A stretch of 64,000 nucleotides of DNA from Isoetes taiwanensis (taxonomy: Eukaryota; Streptophyta; Lycopodiopsida; Isoetales; Isoetaceae), in NCBI GenBank assembly GCA_021234155.1, contig JAJEKV010000315.1, positions 248,001 through 312,000 on the forward strand, written 5' to 3'. Positions within the stretch are counted from its first letter, which is position 1. Each line of letters begins with the position of its first letter. This document shows positions 1 through 12,284 of the stretch, piece by piece. The notes under the pieces are model-generated. The model searched no databases. It was not told where the DNA came from and worked only from the letters and a program-made list of their open reading frames with translations. The position numbers were made by a program, and so were the translations under genes.

Positions 1-98
1 TGGGGGGATGGAAGTTGGGAAGCTGATTCCAGGGGGTCCTGCGACCGGCGGCAGCCGGGATGGGGTCCTGGAATCAGCGACCCAACTTCATCCCCCCA
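1..98. repeat. Imperfect foldback repeat at window edge
   Basis: The arm at 1-39 is an imperfect inverted copy of 62-98, with a loop of about 22 bases. Both arms carry the TGGGGGGATG...AAGTTGGG and CTGATTCCAGG blocks. It could be a small foldback element, or the terminus of a larger element lying outside the window. Confidence 0.6.
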
Positions 99-101
99 CC
101 C

Positions 102-215
102 CATGGCAACTGGGGAGAAGGGATTTAGCAGCCGATTACCTGTTCATGACCTGTTGAGCAGAATTTGAGTGCCGTTTTCCATTCCGAAGACGGAATGGGC
201 TCCCCAGTTGCCATG
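102..215. repeat. Inverted repeat with 16-bp perfect arms
   Basis: CATGGCAACTGGGGAG at 102-117 is the exact reverse complement of 200-215. The 82 bases between the arms contain a second small palindrome (CCATTCCGAAGACGGAATGG). It directly follows the foldback at 1-98, so the two may be one composite MITE-like insertion in the promoter of the kinase gene. Confidence 0.6.
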
Positions 216-475
216 TTGTTGCCCTTAATTGGGTGTGGTAGGCTATAACGTACTGTCGGATGTCTTATTATTCTCCTTAATTGGGTGTGGTAGGCTACTA
301 TAACATCCATCATTGATGCCTTATTGTCATTGAGTGCGGTGGGCTCCATCTGCTTTAATTTTCTATTTATTTTCAAGGCGTCTATTCTTTCACATTTGCT
401 TTTCGTTTATCGGATCAAGGGCAAAAAAAAAGAAGGGTCCTCTGCATCCCCAGTCAGAATTCTCTCTCTGCAGAG
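216..475 (+). promoter_or_regulatory. Upstream region of receptor kinase gene, shared with its paralogue
   Basis: A block of about 25 bases (CCTTAATTGGGTGTGGTAGG core) occurs at 222-246 and again at 275-298, with a weaker third trace near 330. From about 339 to the start codon the sequence matches, with gaps, the region upstream of the minus-strand paralogue (26,343-26,480): GGCTCCAT-TGCTTTAATTTTCT, then TTTATCGGAT and GGGCAAAA. The gene was therefore copied together with its proximal promoter. No clear TATA box could be assigned. Confidence 0.45.
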
Positions 476-2976
476 ATGGAGCTGCTTCTTCTTCTGCTAG
501 TCCTATGCAATCTCCTCCCTACCCATGCACAAAATTCTACATACACATATAATCACACTTACTATGGCACTGGGAAGGAGGTTGTGAATAATGGCACTCT
601 CTATTCTTTGGGCACAGGACCGAGATTGACTGGAAGATTTACTGGATTCAGAAATAATCGAAATAGTCCTAGTTTTGTGCTAATAGGGCTATGGTTTGTC
701 AACTTCACATCCGATGCATACATGCTCTCCCTTGTTGCATACAGAAATAAAACAGAAAGTTTCGGCCCTGCTCAGGTGTTGTGGACTGCTAACCGCAATG
801 ATCCTGTAAGGGAAAATGCCTCTCTGCTCTTTGACGAAGGAGGAAACCTCTCTCTTCGAGATGCAGACAAAAGACTTGTTTGGACCACCAATTCTACCGG
901 CAAACAAGTTCAATACTTGGAAATACGTTCACAGGGAGGGATGGTTCTGCTTAGAGATGATAATAAGACTATGGAATGGGCTAGCTGGGATTACCCAACA
1001 GATACTCTTGCACTTTTTCAGGTATTGAGAAGAGGAAGCAAACTTGTTAGCTGGGTTTCTAATACCAATTCATCCGAGGGAGCTTATTCCCTTGTTATGG
1101 AGCCTGCAGGTATTGCACTCTTTTATAACTCCTCTGATTCTCTTCCCTATTGGGTTTTCACCACTTCTGGAGTTGATAATTTGAAGTCTGCTACAAATGC
1201 AAACTCTTCCTTAGCACATGTCTATGCTGCCCTTTGTTGGAATAAGGGAGGAGTTACCAGTCTAGATTTAAGATCCAACTTGTCTGCAGTCAATAGTTTT
1301 CACGAAATTAGAACCCCAGAGTGCTCCAACAAATCGAGCCCCAGAAAGGTTTTCAGCTATACCACAGAGAACCTTAATTATGCTACATTCTTGAAGTTAC
1401 AACCTGACGGCAATGTTGTTCTGTATGGTTGGCAAGATACAGATAAAACGTGGAAGGAGATCTCTAGGTTTTTTGATAATAAATGCGATCTGCCAAATTC
1501 TTGCGGGGCATATGGGTATGCAATAGGAAATCAGGGGAATCAGGGGATTGTGTTGACTGCTTAAGTTCTTTCTACAGGGTGGATCGACAGGCTTCCAGCT
1601 CCGGTTGCCAGCCCAAGCAAGGCAAAGCCAGTTGCCCCAATACAGACGCTTCCTTCACCAGATTTGATGGCATTGATTATTTTGCTAAGAATTACAGCAT
1701 CCCACATAAGGTTGAAACAGAGGAAGAATGCAAACGCTTGTGCCTCAAGAATTGCTCTTGCAGTGCTGTCTTCTTCCGACCCCCGCATTCTTGCTTTCCT
1801 GTACAAGAGGTGCATACTCTAATTCAAACAAGTGCTGGAAGCAATTTAACTTGTTTCCTCAAGTTGGGAAAAAGTTCCAGCAACAAACTACTCTTTATAG
1901 GAGTTGCAGTTGGAAGCGTTCTCCTCTTAGCACTTGCATCTCTTCTTATCTTCTGTAAAGTTAGGGAAAGAAGAAAACATGAGGAGGAGGAAGAGCTGGA
2001 TATCCCTCTAGCCGAACTAATGGTAAGAAGATTTTCTTACAGGGAGCTTGAGGAAATTACCCATGGGTTTGAGGAGAAACTCGGTGGTGGAGGATTTGGA
2101 TCGGTGTATAAAGGCCTCCTAAACGGGGCTGAAATTGCTGTGAAAATGCTGGAGAATTCCAATCACAAGATGAAACAATTTTACGCCGAATTATCAATTC
2201 TCAGCCAAATTCACCATCTTCACCTTGTTCGGCTGTTGGGTTTTTGCGCAGAGGGCTCCCACAGAGCGATAATTTACGAGTATGTGGCGAATGGGTCTTT
2301 AGACAAATGGATCTTTGATGCTGCAGAGCCTCTTCCTTGGCAAACTAGGTTCAATATTGCTGTTGGGTGGCGACAGGCATGGCTTATCTGCATGATGGCT
2401 GCAAAGAAAAAAGTCATTCACCTGGATTTGAAGCCCCAAAACATTCTACTGGACGAAGGTTTCACACCCAAAATCAGTGATTTTGGAGTATCTCGTTTGA
2501 TGAGCAGAAATCAGAGTTTCGACGTTACAGCAAACATGATGGGCACTTTTGGCTATCTTGCACCGGAAAGTATGGATGGCAGTTTCACAGATAAGTCTGA
2601 TGTTTACAGCTTTGGCAAGGTACTGATTGAAATCTTAAGTGGAAAAAGGACCAAGGGAAAATCTGTGTACGAAATTGCAGGAGAGGAGACATTGATCGAC
2701 AGCAGCTTGCCAAAAGATACAGTGAAGGAAGAAGAAGCAAATAGGATGCTGATGACTGCCAAGCTATGTCTTCAAGCAGATCCTTGTGCAAGACCTAAAA
2801 TGTTTGTGATTGTGCAGATGTTACAAGGAACCCTTCCACTTCCTGAAGTAGTGGTCATGGATAACATGAAAACGATGGTGAGATGGGCCGAGTCAACACA
2901 GGAGACTTCGTCAACGCAGCAGGCTTCTTCAACCGGCAGTTTGTCGTCCCTACGACTAACGTTGCCAAGAGATTGA
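476..2976 (+). CDS. G-type lectin S-receptor-like Ser/Thr protein kinase, frameshifted, intronless
   Basis: A plasma-membrane receptor kinase of the G-type (bulb lectin) class. In order: a signal peptide (MELLLLLLVLC...THA, about 19 residues); a B-lectin domain (WTANRNDPV, GGNLSLRDADKRLVWTTN, WDYPTDTL); a Cys-rich EGF/PAN-type module (CDLPNSCGAYG, CVDC, CKRLCLKNCSCSA); a transmembrane helix near 1888-1962; and a kinase domain with P-loop GGGGFGSVYKG, catalytic HLDLKPQN (non-RD), DFGVSRL and GYLAPES. The start at 476 is favoured because the signal peptide begins there. Compared with the paralogue at 24-26 kb, one base is missing near 1514, so lectin and kinase halves lie in different frames (476-1564 and about 1512-2976). 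A second missing base near 2366 and an extra A in the run at 2405-2412 scramble about 15 residues before HLDLKPQN. Either the gene is newly dead or the consensus is wrong at three points. Without them it would encode about 833 residues. Confidence 0.85.
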
Positions 2977-3600
2977 TCTCTTGTTGGTTACAAGCATTTG
3001 ATTATGATTTATGTGGTTTGTTGTTTTTTTCATGGTTGGTATTATCGCATGAATCCTATATTTACAAGTCCCTTATTATTTAGGGATTTGTATGAGGTGA
3101 TGCACGGACCTGTATGAGGCGATTCGTATTATTGCAGGTGAATAATTGTTATAAATTTCCTTTCATTGAGATTATAGGAAGCTTCCTTTAGATTTTCCTA
3201 GATTGTCAAAAGTTCTCCTAAGATTCTCTAAGATTCTCTAAGATTCTCTTGAGATTCCCCAAGACTCCTGGAGATTATCCCAAGATTCTCCTAGATTTCC
3301 TTAGATTCTATGAAGATTCCCCCAGATTTTCCAAGATTACGTCAGGGTTCCCCTGTAAAGATTCTCATATGATGCATGTGCTGCATCAAGTATCAATCAA
3401 ATTTCCAAGCTAATAATGGTTCGATGGCAATGAATGCAATTCCACCTGCAATGTTGTTCAATAACACCTATAGGATTATTGAAATCCATTAAATGAGTAC
3501 TTGGAGGCTACTGTTTATGTTTTCCATCGTTTCATTTGCACCGGGCTGTTAGCAGGTTGTGGCTTTTTTGTTTTTTTAAGAGTTTTTTTAGTTCATATAG
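2977..3600. repeat. Downstream region with GATTCTC-type minisatellite
   Basis: No gene seen. From about 3165 to 3350 there is a degenerate array of 11-13 base units around the core AGATTCTCCTA (AAGATTCTCTAAGATTCTCT and variants). A related array lies at 4550-4675, so the array may have been split by the LINE fragment between them, or seeded twice. Confidence 0.6.
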
Positions 3601-4400
3601 ATTTTTTTTTTTTGAAGAACTGTGTCATCAATATATTAAAAAAATGGTAATGTTACAAAGCAAGTGAGGAGGAAGGAGAACTGCCCCAAAGAGACAGCGA
3701 TACCTCGACACTCCACAACAAACTCACGGAAAAAGCGCAACTCTACTTCTTTGTACAAACCGACCATCACCATCTACAACACCCAAGAAGTCCCGCCAAA
3801 TGACAAACTTCCGCTCTACTAATCCGGGAACACCGTAAAGCTTTGAAATAGCTTGTACGGTAGAGGAATCGAGAGAGAGGCCGCATTTTTGAATCCCCGA
3901 AAGATCCATGCTTGCCGCGCCCGATTCCAAATCAGCCACACCAACCAAGCCACGCACAGATGCAAGGCTTGCTGCCGCAAGAGCGGCCAAGCACCAGGAT
4001 ACACATGAAGCAGCAACTGCTAGCTAGTCAATCTCACCTGAAACAGATTTCTAACCCAATCCCAGGCAGCCTGCAAGTGAAGGCTACCATGTATTTTAGT
4101 TATGTGATGTTCATTCACATTAAGAAGGATGTTAGAAGCCTGAAACCAAGCTTCCCTTTGCTTGAGGCCCTCTATGCTTAGTGCTAGAAGCAAAGATGAC
4201 TTCTTTTGGCACCCTGATCTAGCCGCATAGGAAGTTGGATGCTTAGCCTTGCAACACATTAGAAGTACATGCAATGGCATAAGGCTGACCTTAATAAATT
4301 GGAGGACTTGAGAAATGTAAACATTTGGGATGAAATTAAAGGTAAAAGTATGGGCTCCGATTTGGATAAAGAAAATATACCTCAAAGTCATGGAGGGTGA
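3601..4400 (-). mobile_element. LINE 3' fragment (L1-like), minus strand
   Basis: On the minus strand the sequence reads as the C-terminal part of a LINE ORF2. There are tryptophan-rich blocks, WLVWLIWNRARQAWIF on one frame and HGSLHLQAAWDWVRNLFQV on another, resembling the region after the reverse transcriptase of plant non-LTR elements. The poly-T run at about 3600-3612 on the plus strand is the expected 3' poly-A tail. Reading frames at 3724-3990, 3819-4016 and 4020-4391 overlap in different phases, so the copy is frameshifted and 5'-truncated. No target-site duplication was found. Confidence 0.6.
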
Positions 4401-4549
4401 AGCGGACTATCGGGAGCTGGCCATGCTCTCTAGTCGATGGAACTTGAATAATAAAAAAGCTTATGTGGTCAAAGATATTTAAGATGCAATGTTGACAAAC
4501 AATCTCAAGCATGTGACCAACATTTCATTAAAACTATCCAATACTCTAG

Positions 4550-4675
4550 AGAGACTATAAGATTCTCTGAGTTTTTCTAGGAACCTAATAAGATTACCCA
4601 AGTTTCCTTAAAGAAGCCCTTAAGATTACCGGGAATCTCTTAAGATTATACCAAGATTCCTTAAAGAAACCCTAG
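4550..4675. repeat. Second degenerate AAGATT-type minisatellite
   Basis: Irregular repetition of TAAGATTACC, AAGATTCCTTAAAGAA and AGATTCTCTGAG, similar in composition to the array at 3165-3350 but more diverged. Confidence 0.45.
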
Positions 4676-5379
4676 ATCCACTACAAAGCACACCATAGAC
4701 ATAAGGTTCTTGCATGTTTGCATTACAAAATCATTTGTTAATTTGTGATTAAAAGCGTTTATGAAGATTTTACCACCCTCGACCATTTGTGGGCATAAGT
4801 TAATTTGTGAATAAAATGTTTATGCGGATTTTTATCACCCTTGATTTGTGTTGCAGGCATAAGTTATAGCGTGTAAGAGCAAGGGTCATGCTAATTCCAA
4901 AATTTCGCATGCAGTGAAAGCTTATGCTTGTATTGCGTTCTGGTGCCATGTTTTCCTTATGCTTATGCTTAAGCCTAATGTCATATTTCACATGCATCAA
5001 AAGCTTGTACTTATAAAGAAACAACAAAACTTGCATTCTGATGCCAAGTTTTCAATATGCTTTGTTTGGTTGATAAATCAATTATGAGCCATTGCACCAT
5101 TCCTCCTAACATTTTATGCAAAACACACCAAGTGTGAAGGATGCAACTAGATTCGCACAAGATCCCCCTAACATTCCAAGAGATCATTTTTTGATACTTT
5201 AAAGGAGGGTGCATACCACATGGCAAACTTTGCATTTGTGATAACATAAAGAAGATAAATTCCACGGTCTAGGTATTTCTTACAACTTCCTTACATATTG
5301 GTGTAAACATTGAACATCCCTAAATGTTTTTAGTGTAGTGGCATTATTCTTTACAATTGTTTTGCGGCAGAAATTCATG
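4676..5379. other. Intergenic, no gene seen
   Basis: AT-rich sequence with a local near-repeat (GTTAATTTGTGA-TAAAA and TTTATG-GATTTT at about 4737 and 4799). At 5319-5340 the minus strand reads CACTACACTAAAAACATT, which resembles a CACTA terminus, but no convincing partner or target duplication was found. Reading frames here look like chance. Confidence 0.4.
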
Positions 5380-5399
5380 ATTGATTGACCACGGAAAGC

Positions 5400-6422
5400 C
5401 CACTTGTTTTGGGCTTTGGTAGCACTTTTTCTTGTATGGTTACGAAGTGTGGGGGCACGCCATTAGTGCTAGTGCTTGGGAGAGCTTGGAGCGGGTGCAA
5501 AAGTCCTTTCTCACTTACAGCCTTGGAGTTAAAACAACGGTGCCCTATGCTATTCTTTTACAAGAGACAGGTTTTTGGCCTCTTCAACATTACGCCATGA
5601 AGCGTCATCTCCACTATATACGCAAGGTGCACCACATGAATGATGTTAGGCATCTGTTCTTGCACTTGCCATGCATTTGAATCTCCTCGGCGTTTGAAAC
5701 GATGTTGGAAAGAGCATTGCACTACATGGTTTGCCCGTTGGAACATTAAGCAACGAAACCTTGCGATGCTTGCCGATTCGATCCCGAGCTTTTGCAACAA
5801 TATCTCAATGGTCGTTTTTCTCAAAAGATATGGGACGCAGTTACTTTGGCCCAAGTGAAAACTGGTCATTATCATGCACACATAAATCCCACCTTGGCAC
5901 CAGGGCCCCAAGCTTATTTGCTTGCTTCATTGTCCAGGAACAAGCTTGTAGCTATTGCATCAATTCGCACGGGATCCCACAGGCTACGGATTGAGGCGGT
6001 AGATGGGAGGGCCGCGAATTGCCCGCGAAGCGGGACTATGTGCTTTTTGTTGCGATTCTGAGGTTATTGAAGATGAAAGCCATACTCTTCTGAGTTGCCC
6101 TGCTTTTGAGATAGTCTGGAATCATTTTTTGACCTTAGCATTCCATTCCACGCTTCCACAACTTCTTAGAGCACCATCTGTGCATGACTTGACATTATAC
6201 ATACTTGAGGTTCTAGATAAACATCAGCAATTACTGAGCCCTCAGTAGTCATTATCTCCGTTTGTCTAGTATCATCATTACTGCAAAGGTTTTTCCCTTG
6301 AAAACCTTTCGAGGCAGGGGTTTTTTAATCCTAGTAGTAATGATTGTACTAGCCCATTGTATGGGTCCCATGACCTATTGGTCTCCGTGGACGTTAAAAA
6401 AACTATTCTATTCTATTCTATT
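5400..6422 (+). mobile_element. LINE 3' region (I/Jockey-like), TATTC-tailed
   Basis: The plus strand encodes, over several shifted frames, the end of a LINE ORF2. There is a thumb-like stretch (LERVQKSFL...LLQETGFWPL...MKRHLHYI) at about 5470-5640, then HRLRIEAVDGR and a Cys/His module CAFC...EDESHTLLSCPAF at about 6040-6115. A conserved 3' end follows (GGTCTCCGTGGACG, TTAAAAA) and a tail of TATTC repeats ends at about 6422. The same 3' end and tail recur at 38.7 and 49.8 kb, defining one family. The C-x2-C-x-E-D-E-x-H-x-x-x-C-P module is unlike plant L1. The copy is 5'-truncated and dead. Confidence 0.7.
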
Positions 6423-9248
6423 TACTATTTGACTCCCAAATTCTCAAAAAATTGGCACTCCTCCTCGTAGGTGGCAATGACAACAACATCTAAACCATAA
6501 AAAATAAGAAAGACTATAGCCACCCATGTCTTGCATTTGCAGATGGACATACATGATTGCATACATTTTTATTTTAGCATGCCATTTTATTTTTACTTGA
6601 AGAGCTTGGGCCATCCAAAATGGAAGCTTACTATATTACGGTACTGCTCATTATTGTATTCCCCTTATTGTCTCAATGTCAATGGCTAATATTGAGTTTT
6701 CATTCAAAACATGACAAAAAAAAAATGAAAACTTTTATCTCCTGTATTTCTGTGAGACTATTAGATCATTCTCCATAAATGTGTTTCACATAAGCCTTTT
6801 GCAATTATAAATGTCTGTTGGCGGGAAGCCCAAAGGGAAGATTTCATAATCCACGAATAGATATTATGTCAGCAGGTATGATGTTCTACCACTGGAACTT
6901 TAAGCATCATAGACTTTTACTTTACTCCCTACGTAATCCTATTGTTCATATATGACATATACCAGCATACGCAAATAGCTTTGAATGTTCAGACAATAGT
7001 TTTAGTTTTGTGAATTTGCACGTGTCTAACAAACAACATAAGTATAACTTGAGATATATTTATTTACCTTATTTCTTAGATCGTCCATGTTCTATAACAA
7101 TCAGTGAGCAAAAAGCACTTGAAATTGTATCAATTTTCTTTGAACACATATCCTCAAATTAGTTTTATTATGGAAATGCTAATTCATATTCCCGGGAATT
7201 GCCTGGGAATAATTTTGAAGCCCAATTTATCCTGCCAATAATGTATCCCTTGTTGCCACTACCCCAAACATGAAAATCGATACAAAATACATGCATGTAG
7301 TTCTTCCTAGTACGCTAGTATTAGATAGGTATTGAATGAGCATACTTGAGTGAATCGAACGATTCTGACTAGCCATAATACCGGTGGATGACTAGAAAAA
7401 ATATCCTTAACAAGTCTCGAGAATTTCACATGTGGTCAGACCAGGCTGCATATCACAACGCTAGAAACAAAATCATCAATGCTAGAAACTTGTGTGTAAG
7501 GGTACACCAATAAATTTGCACAAAACAAATAATTATGGGCAACGACTTCTCTTAGTGGTTTTTATTTGCATTTAAAAGTCCAAACTCTAAGCTATTGAAA
7601 GACTATTGTGTATGCTAAATCGTTTATTTGCACAACACAATCAAGTCTGACATTTACAGTTTAAAGAGATATGCACACATTATTCATATTGTTAATCCTG
7701 TTACACAAATAATTGTCTTGCTTCTTCAAATAATGGTATTTGTGCATGAGTAATTACACTTGTAAAGTTCTTTTTACAAATCTAATTGCAAGCTATCTGT
7801 CATTTTAGATTTAGTGGCTAATGACATATGCGAGAATAAAATGAAATACTTAATTATAAACGTAAGAGCAAACACTAGATTTTACCATATTTACGCTCTA
7901 CACATCAAGAGTCCATTCCATGTTGTAAAGCACCGTAGATTGAATTGTTTGATATAAGATGTTGTGGACCATAATAATTTTTTTCCCTTAAACGATCAAC
8001 AAATATAGTGCACTTTCTTGAGCAATCGACCCTTCGCAAATCTTCTTTTCATAGAAAGCAATGTCTAATTTCACAGGTATAAAGGATGACTTGAAAAAAT
8101 ATCTTAAAAGATAGAGCCATAATCCTTTGTCAATGAAGTCTATAAAAGGTAGTCTCGAAGTTGAGGCCTGTCAAAAACTTCACGTGCCATTTCTAGTGAC
8201 CCACATTTCATACATATCCACCAGTGCATTACCAACAGGAAGGTTTCAAAGCTTTCAAAGGGCTCATAAATTTGATGGTTGAGACCTTCCTAAAATGCCT
8301 TCATCGATGCAAGCTAAGATTGAATTAAAAGCTCTTCTATTAGGTATTTGTTGAAAGAGCTGAATATTAAAAATCGGGCTGCACTAAGTTCGAAAAGGAA
8401 ATTTGCTTGTGAATAAAGATTAAATGCTGCCATAATGTGATCGAAAAGAATGTATTCAATAATAACTATGATACAACAATATTTTGGCATTTATATAATC
8501 TTTTACAGCCACCTTGCATTTAACACTAGGATTTTTAAATAACTGAATGTGTGAGTGCTATTCCCTTTATAATCCGGGATCTTAATGACATAATCATCGT
8601 CGATAGTCCTTAGTCTTCTATTGAAGGATCGTCCATAGCGGTTGAATATCTATTTCCTACATTAAAGAAAAGAAAAATTATATCCTCCTATCAAGCTAAG
8701 GGGGAGCTTCTAATCTTTGGAACACTTTTAGAGGCTGAAAGAACGTTTACGCTACCCAAGGATTTAGCCCATGCATTAACTATTATGCATGCACAAGAGT
8801 CACCCCAAATGTTGGATCGATGTCCAAACTCCCAAGAACCAATCGGGCGCATGAATTGACACATCCCCAATGAATTGTGGGTAGCCGATTGCCTGTAGAC
8901 AAAATAAATGAATTTCTCCGGAATCCATAATACATGAAGGTGCAATTCTACTTGCATTGCCGTGACCATTGTGACCAGCCTAGCATTTGGTATTGGTGCA
9001 AGATCCAATTCTTTATCCAAGGTTGCTATAGATGCTAGAACAAATAGTTTGCCGATGGGAAGGCTGAAACCATGTGCTGCCGCCCAACAATTTTAAAGGA
9101 AAAGAATCTTTAAGGAATACAATTAGGCATGCATGTTATACGACATATATATAAGATAGACATTGCTTCATATAAAACATTGCCATCACGGTGATATTTG
9201 TTCAAAGGGAATTATAAAGCACAATGCTCGATCACATCCTCGAAGTCT

Positions 9249-9353
9249 CTCGCACATTGCATTGCAAACGGCATTGTAGCAGCACTAGAGGCGACACTAG
9301 AGGCCCAAACCCTCGAGTCTCGCACATTGCATTGCAACCGGCATTGTAGCAAA
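9249..9353 (+). repeat. Direct repeat, about 33 bp, two copies
   Basis: The block CTCGCACATTGCATTGCAA-CGGCATTGTAGCA occurs at about 9249-9281 and 9321-9353, 72 bases apart, with one mismatch. The spacer contains its own short repeat (ACTAGAGGC twice). Confidence 0.65.
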
Positions 9354-10117
9354 GACCTTTGGCATGATGAGAAAGGTCATGCAATATTTCAAGAAATTGA
9401 TGGGGGCTTTGGAATGAGCGAGCATTTGCACATCTTACCTCAATGCCTTAAAGATGTTTCTCGGCTAATACAAATACTACCACTTGGTAATGTGATAAAA
9501 GAATGAATCAGGTGAACCACTCAAAGACGGTTACCATATACAATCCAAGTGATTTTGATAAATCTTTGTATGTCACATGCTTTTAATATTGTGCTTGCAA
9601 TCAATGATGCAACTCCAACATGAGCCAAAATAATAACGCAAAAATATGTCACAAAGTATTATTGTTACTACACTTCATATCTACCATTTCAAGTAACAAT
9701 AAAAAGATGGCCCTACAATTTTAAGCAAAACTTCATTACAAGCTCTACTAAATGAATAAATGGATGTGCTTGTTCCCCTACATTGACAAAAGGGAAACAT
9801 GTAAAGTTAAAATTTTGGTATTTACAATATAGAAAAGACACAAAACATGTCAAAAGATTTCAAATACCTAGTGAATTAATAGCAAGTGCAAATATGATGA
9901 GTAATGAGATTACTCCAAAATAATTAGGCTCAAGCTGCGACAATATACATGTTAAGGTTTAAGGCATTTGACACACATGCATATAGTGAACATGTGCAAT
10001 GCATATGAGCTCAAGCCAAGAGAGACAGACGTAATCTAAACCAGATATCTTTTCTTTGACAATATTAGGCTTCAAAATTTTCACCTGAGTCTACCTAAAG
10101 CAACAATAAAGTCACAT

Positions 10118-10185
10118 ATACAACTAGGAAGCTTAAGTTAAGGACCATCAGATACAACTAGGAAGCCTAAGTTAAGCACCACCAG
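10118..10185 (+). repeat. 34-bp tandem duplication
   Basis: ATACAACTAGGAAGC-TAAG... at 10,118-10,151 is followed directly by a second copy at 10,152-10,185 with a few substitutions. It has no coding context. Confidence 0.7.
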
Positions 10186-11571
10186 ATTCAACATGAACAG
10201 ACTACCAAGTTGCATATCTTGAAAGCCAAGATCTTTACCTTGTTCCCTTTGCTTGCTTGGCCAATTCAATGTAGTAGGCCATCCATCTTCAGATCAGATA
10301 TAAAAGCTCCTTAGCCTATTCTGTACTTTCTGCAAGTTCCTCTGCAGCGATATCCCCTTGAATTTTTTAACAGGTTTTAGCGACACTTTTTGTTAATGTC
10401 CTTTCATGTGGAGCATTCTATATCTCACTGCTTAGAAGGATAGGAGGTATGCCAACTTGAAGCAAACGTGAAGATATGTCCTGTGGAATGGACAGTTGAA
10501 TTTCTTACATATTTTGCTTTTGACAACCAGGTCCCAACCTTTTCAATTCGTCATGCTATGTGCAGTTGGACTTGGTTCTCTCATGACCTAGCAACCCTAA
10601 AAAAAACCAAACCAAACCCTAATCCACACAACCCTAAAAAAACCCTAAAACTAATGGGAGGATATTCACCACGGGATTTGGCCCCCTTTTCTAAAATCAA
10701 CGGCTAACAAAAGGGTGCACTCTAGAAATACTATTTAGTACACACGGATGAATCTGGCCACCAAATCATATGAAAACCTTAGAGAGCGCATTACAAAAAC
10801 AAAAAAAAAAAACCCCTGTTATAATGCTAGATATGGGCTTTTATTGAAGCCACTGGTACATTTATCAAGTAGAAGGTAAAATTTTACATTCATAAATTTT
10901 GTGAATCACGATTTCTTCAAGCTCGTGTCTTTGCAATTCTTGAAATAGACGGTAACTTGAGATCATTTATTCTTGAGTGCCTTGATGGCGCTTTAATTTA
11001 CCTTACGTGGTACTTAGACTTACAATATGTTTCTTTGAAGTCCATGTTAGAGCACTAGTACCAAAAGAGAAACATAACGAGTAGTAGATTTTCAAAGATC
11101 AATATCGGTTCACGCATGGTCGACATCGTATAAAAGACCAATTGTGAACTTTCTTGTATATGGTAAACAACTCTTCCTTGCATAGTGCTTGGTCGCCAAC
11201 CAATGGGCGTGGTTAGGAGATTTGAAGAAACAATTTACATGACCATCCCTTAGTTGCGGCTAAGCTATGACGCCTTTAACGGTGTCCATACGTCGTATTT
11301 GGTGCAAGGTGTAATCCATGCCATAGTTTAAGTTTGCATACTTTTTGCTACTAAGCGTGCCTTATGTTTTACTATTGAACCATCCGAATTGAACTTTGTT
11401 CTATAGACCCACTTATTGCTTGGTATAACTATTTATTAGACTCCTGAGCTTTTATATGAGAAGATTCGAGATAACAACAACAACCAATGGAAGTATAGCA
11501 AGCAAAAAAACTCAACAGACACATGATGATGACGAGATATCTTCACAACCTCGAGATGAAGATCATGGTAT

Positions 11572-11894
11572 TATTTGCTTTATTTGCTTTATGTTCTTTA
11601 GATTTTATGCTTCTGTTGAGCAGGGAAGGATGGTCCATCACTAAAGAAGACTAGTGCGTCATCAGAAACTCTAGGACGATTTTTCAGCAAGCAAGAGTGG
11701 CGCATCCAACAGAAAAATACGTAAATTGGAGCAGCTAGATGTGTCACGGTAAATATAATAGAATGTTGGATTTGTGATTTGCTTTATGTTCTTTTGATTT
11801 TATGCTTTTGTTGGATGGTTCTTCACTACAAAAGACTAGTGAGTCATCAAAAATTCTAGGATGAATTTTCAGCAAGCAAGAGTGGCGCACCCAC
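11572..11894 (+). repeat. Direct repeat of about 120-135 bp
   Basis: The block from about 11,572 to 11,707 (TTTGCTTTATGTTCTTT ... AGCAAGCAAGAGTGGCGCA) recurs diverged at about 11,774-11,894. The translation of both (SxETLGxFFSKQEW-like in the first) hints at a decayed transposon coding segment, but no family can be named. Confidence 0.55.
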
Positions 11895-11999
11895 TAAACT
11901 AATTATTTTAATATTTAGATCAGAAATTTAATGCTGTTTTTATACTCTTGTTTAGATCAGAAATTTTCAGAAATGATGGGGTGAACCTGTTGGAATTGC

Positions 12000-12284
12000 A
12001 TGGATAATGCATGGACAATGAAAGTAGAAATTGGATGGTAGATTGATGATGAATATATGGAGAATAGAAGGGGAAATTTTAATGGTAATCTATAGGTGAA
12101 TAAAGGGTGAATTCAGTCCAAGATTCACCATCAAGTCTCCCAAGTTTCACCGCTCATTCTCCATTATTTTTAAGGTGAAATTTTTTCATATGGTAATAAG
12201 GTGATCTCCGGGTGAATACATGGCAAACTGAAGGTAAAATTTCCCTTAATTTTCCATTTGGAGAATCAGAAATTTTTTGTAGTG
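12000..12284 (-). mobile_element. CACTA-like terminus with subterminal repeats
   Basis: On the minus strand the sequence starts CACTACAAAAAATTTCTGA at 12,284 and continues with many copies of TTCACC/TTCTCC/TTACC in both orientations to about 12,000. That is the usual design of a CACTA end plus a subterminal motif array. It abuts the kinase fragment at 12,285 exactly where homology to the paralogue stops, so it appears to have been inserted in that fragment. The opposite end was not found, so this is a partial or rearranged element. Confidence 0.5.

Larger units (their letters stand above)
6423..11999. other. Long intergenic tract, no recognisable gene
   Basis: About 5.6 kb of mostly AT-rich sequence. 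Reading frames of 80-110 codons at 8691-9020 (-) and 9198-9506 (+) match nothing I recognise and have no supporting context. Short repeats inside it are listed separately. The ACCCTAA-like words at 10,592-10,650 are too irregular to be a telomere array. Confidence 0.5.

Noticed and set aside
4679-5340. CACTAC at 4679 and GTAGTG ending at 5340 as the ends of a small CACTA element
   Set aside because: The ends share only about seven bases and the flanking trinucleotides differ (ATC and GCA).
8691-9506. Two frames of about 100 codons as candidate genes
   Set aside because: Neither has recognisable motifs, introns or upstream signals, and the length is within chance for a 5-kb search on six frames.
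10592-10650. ACCCTAA words as a telomere-like array
   Set aside because: Spacing is irregular and the runs of A vary. It is not a tandem TTTAGGG-type repeat.
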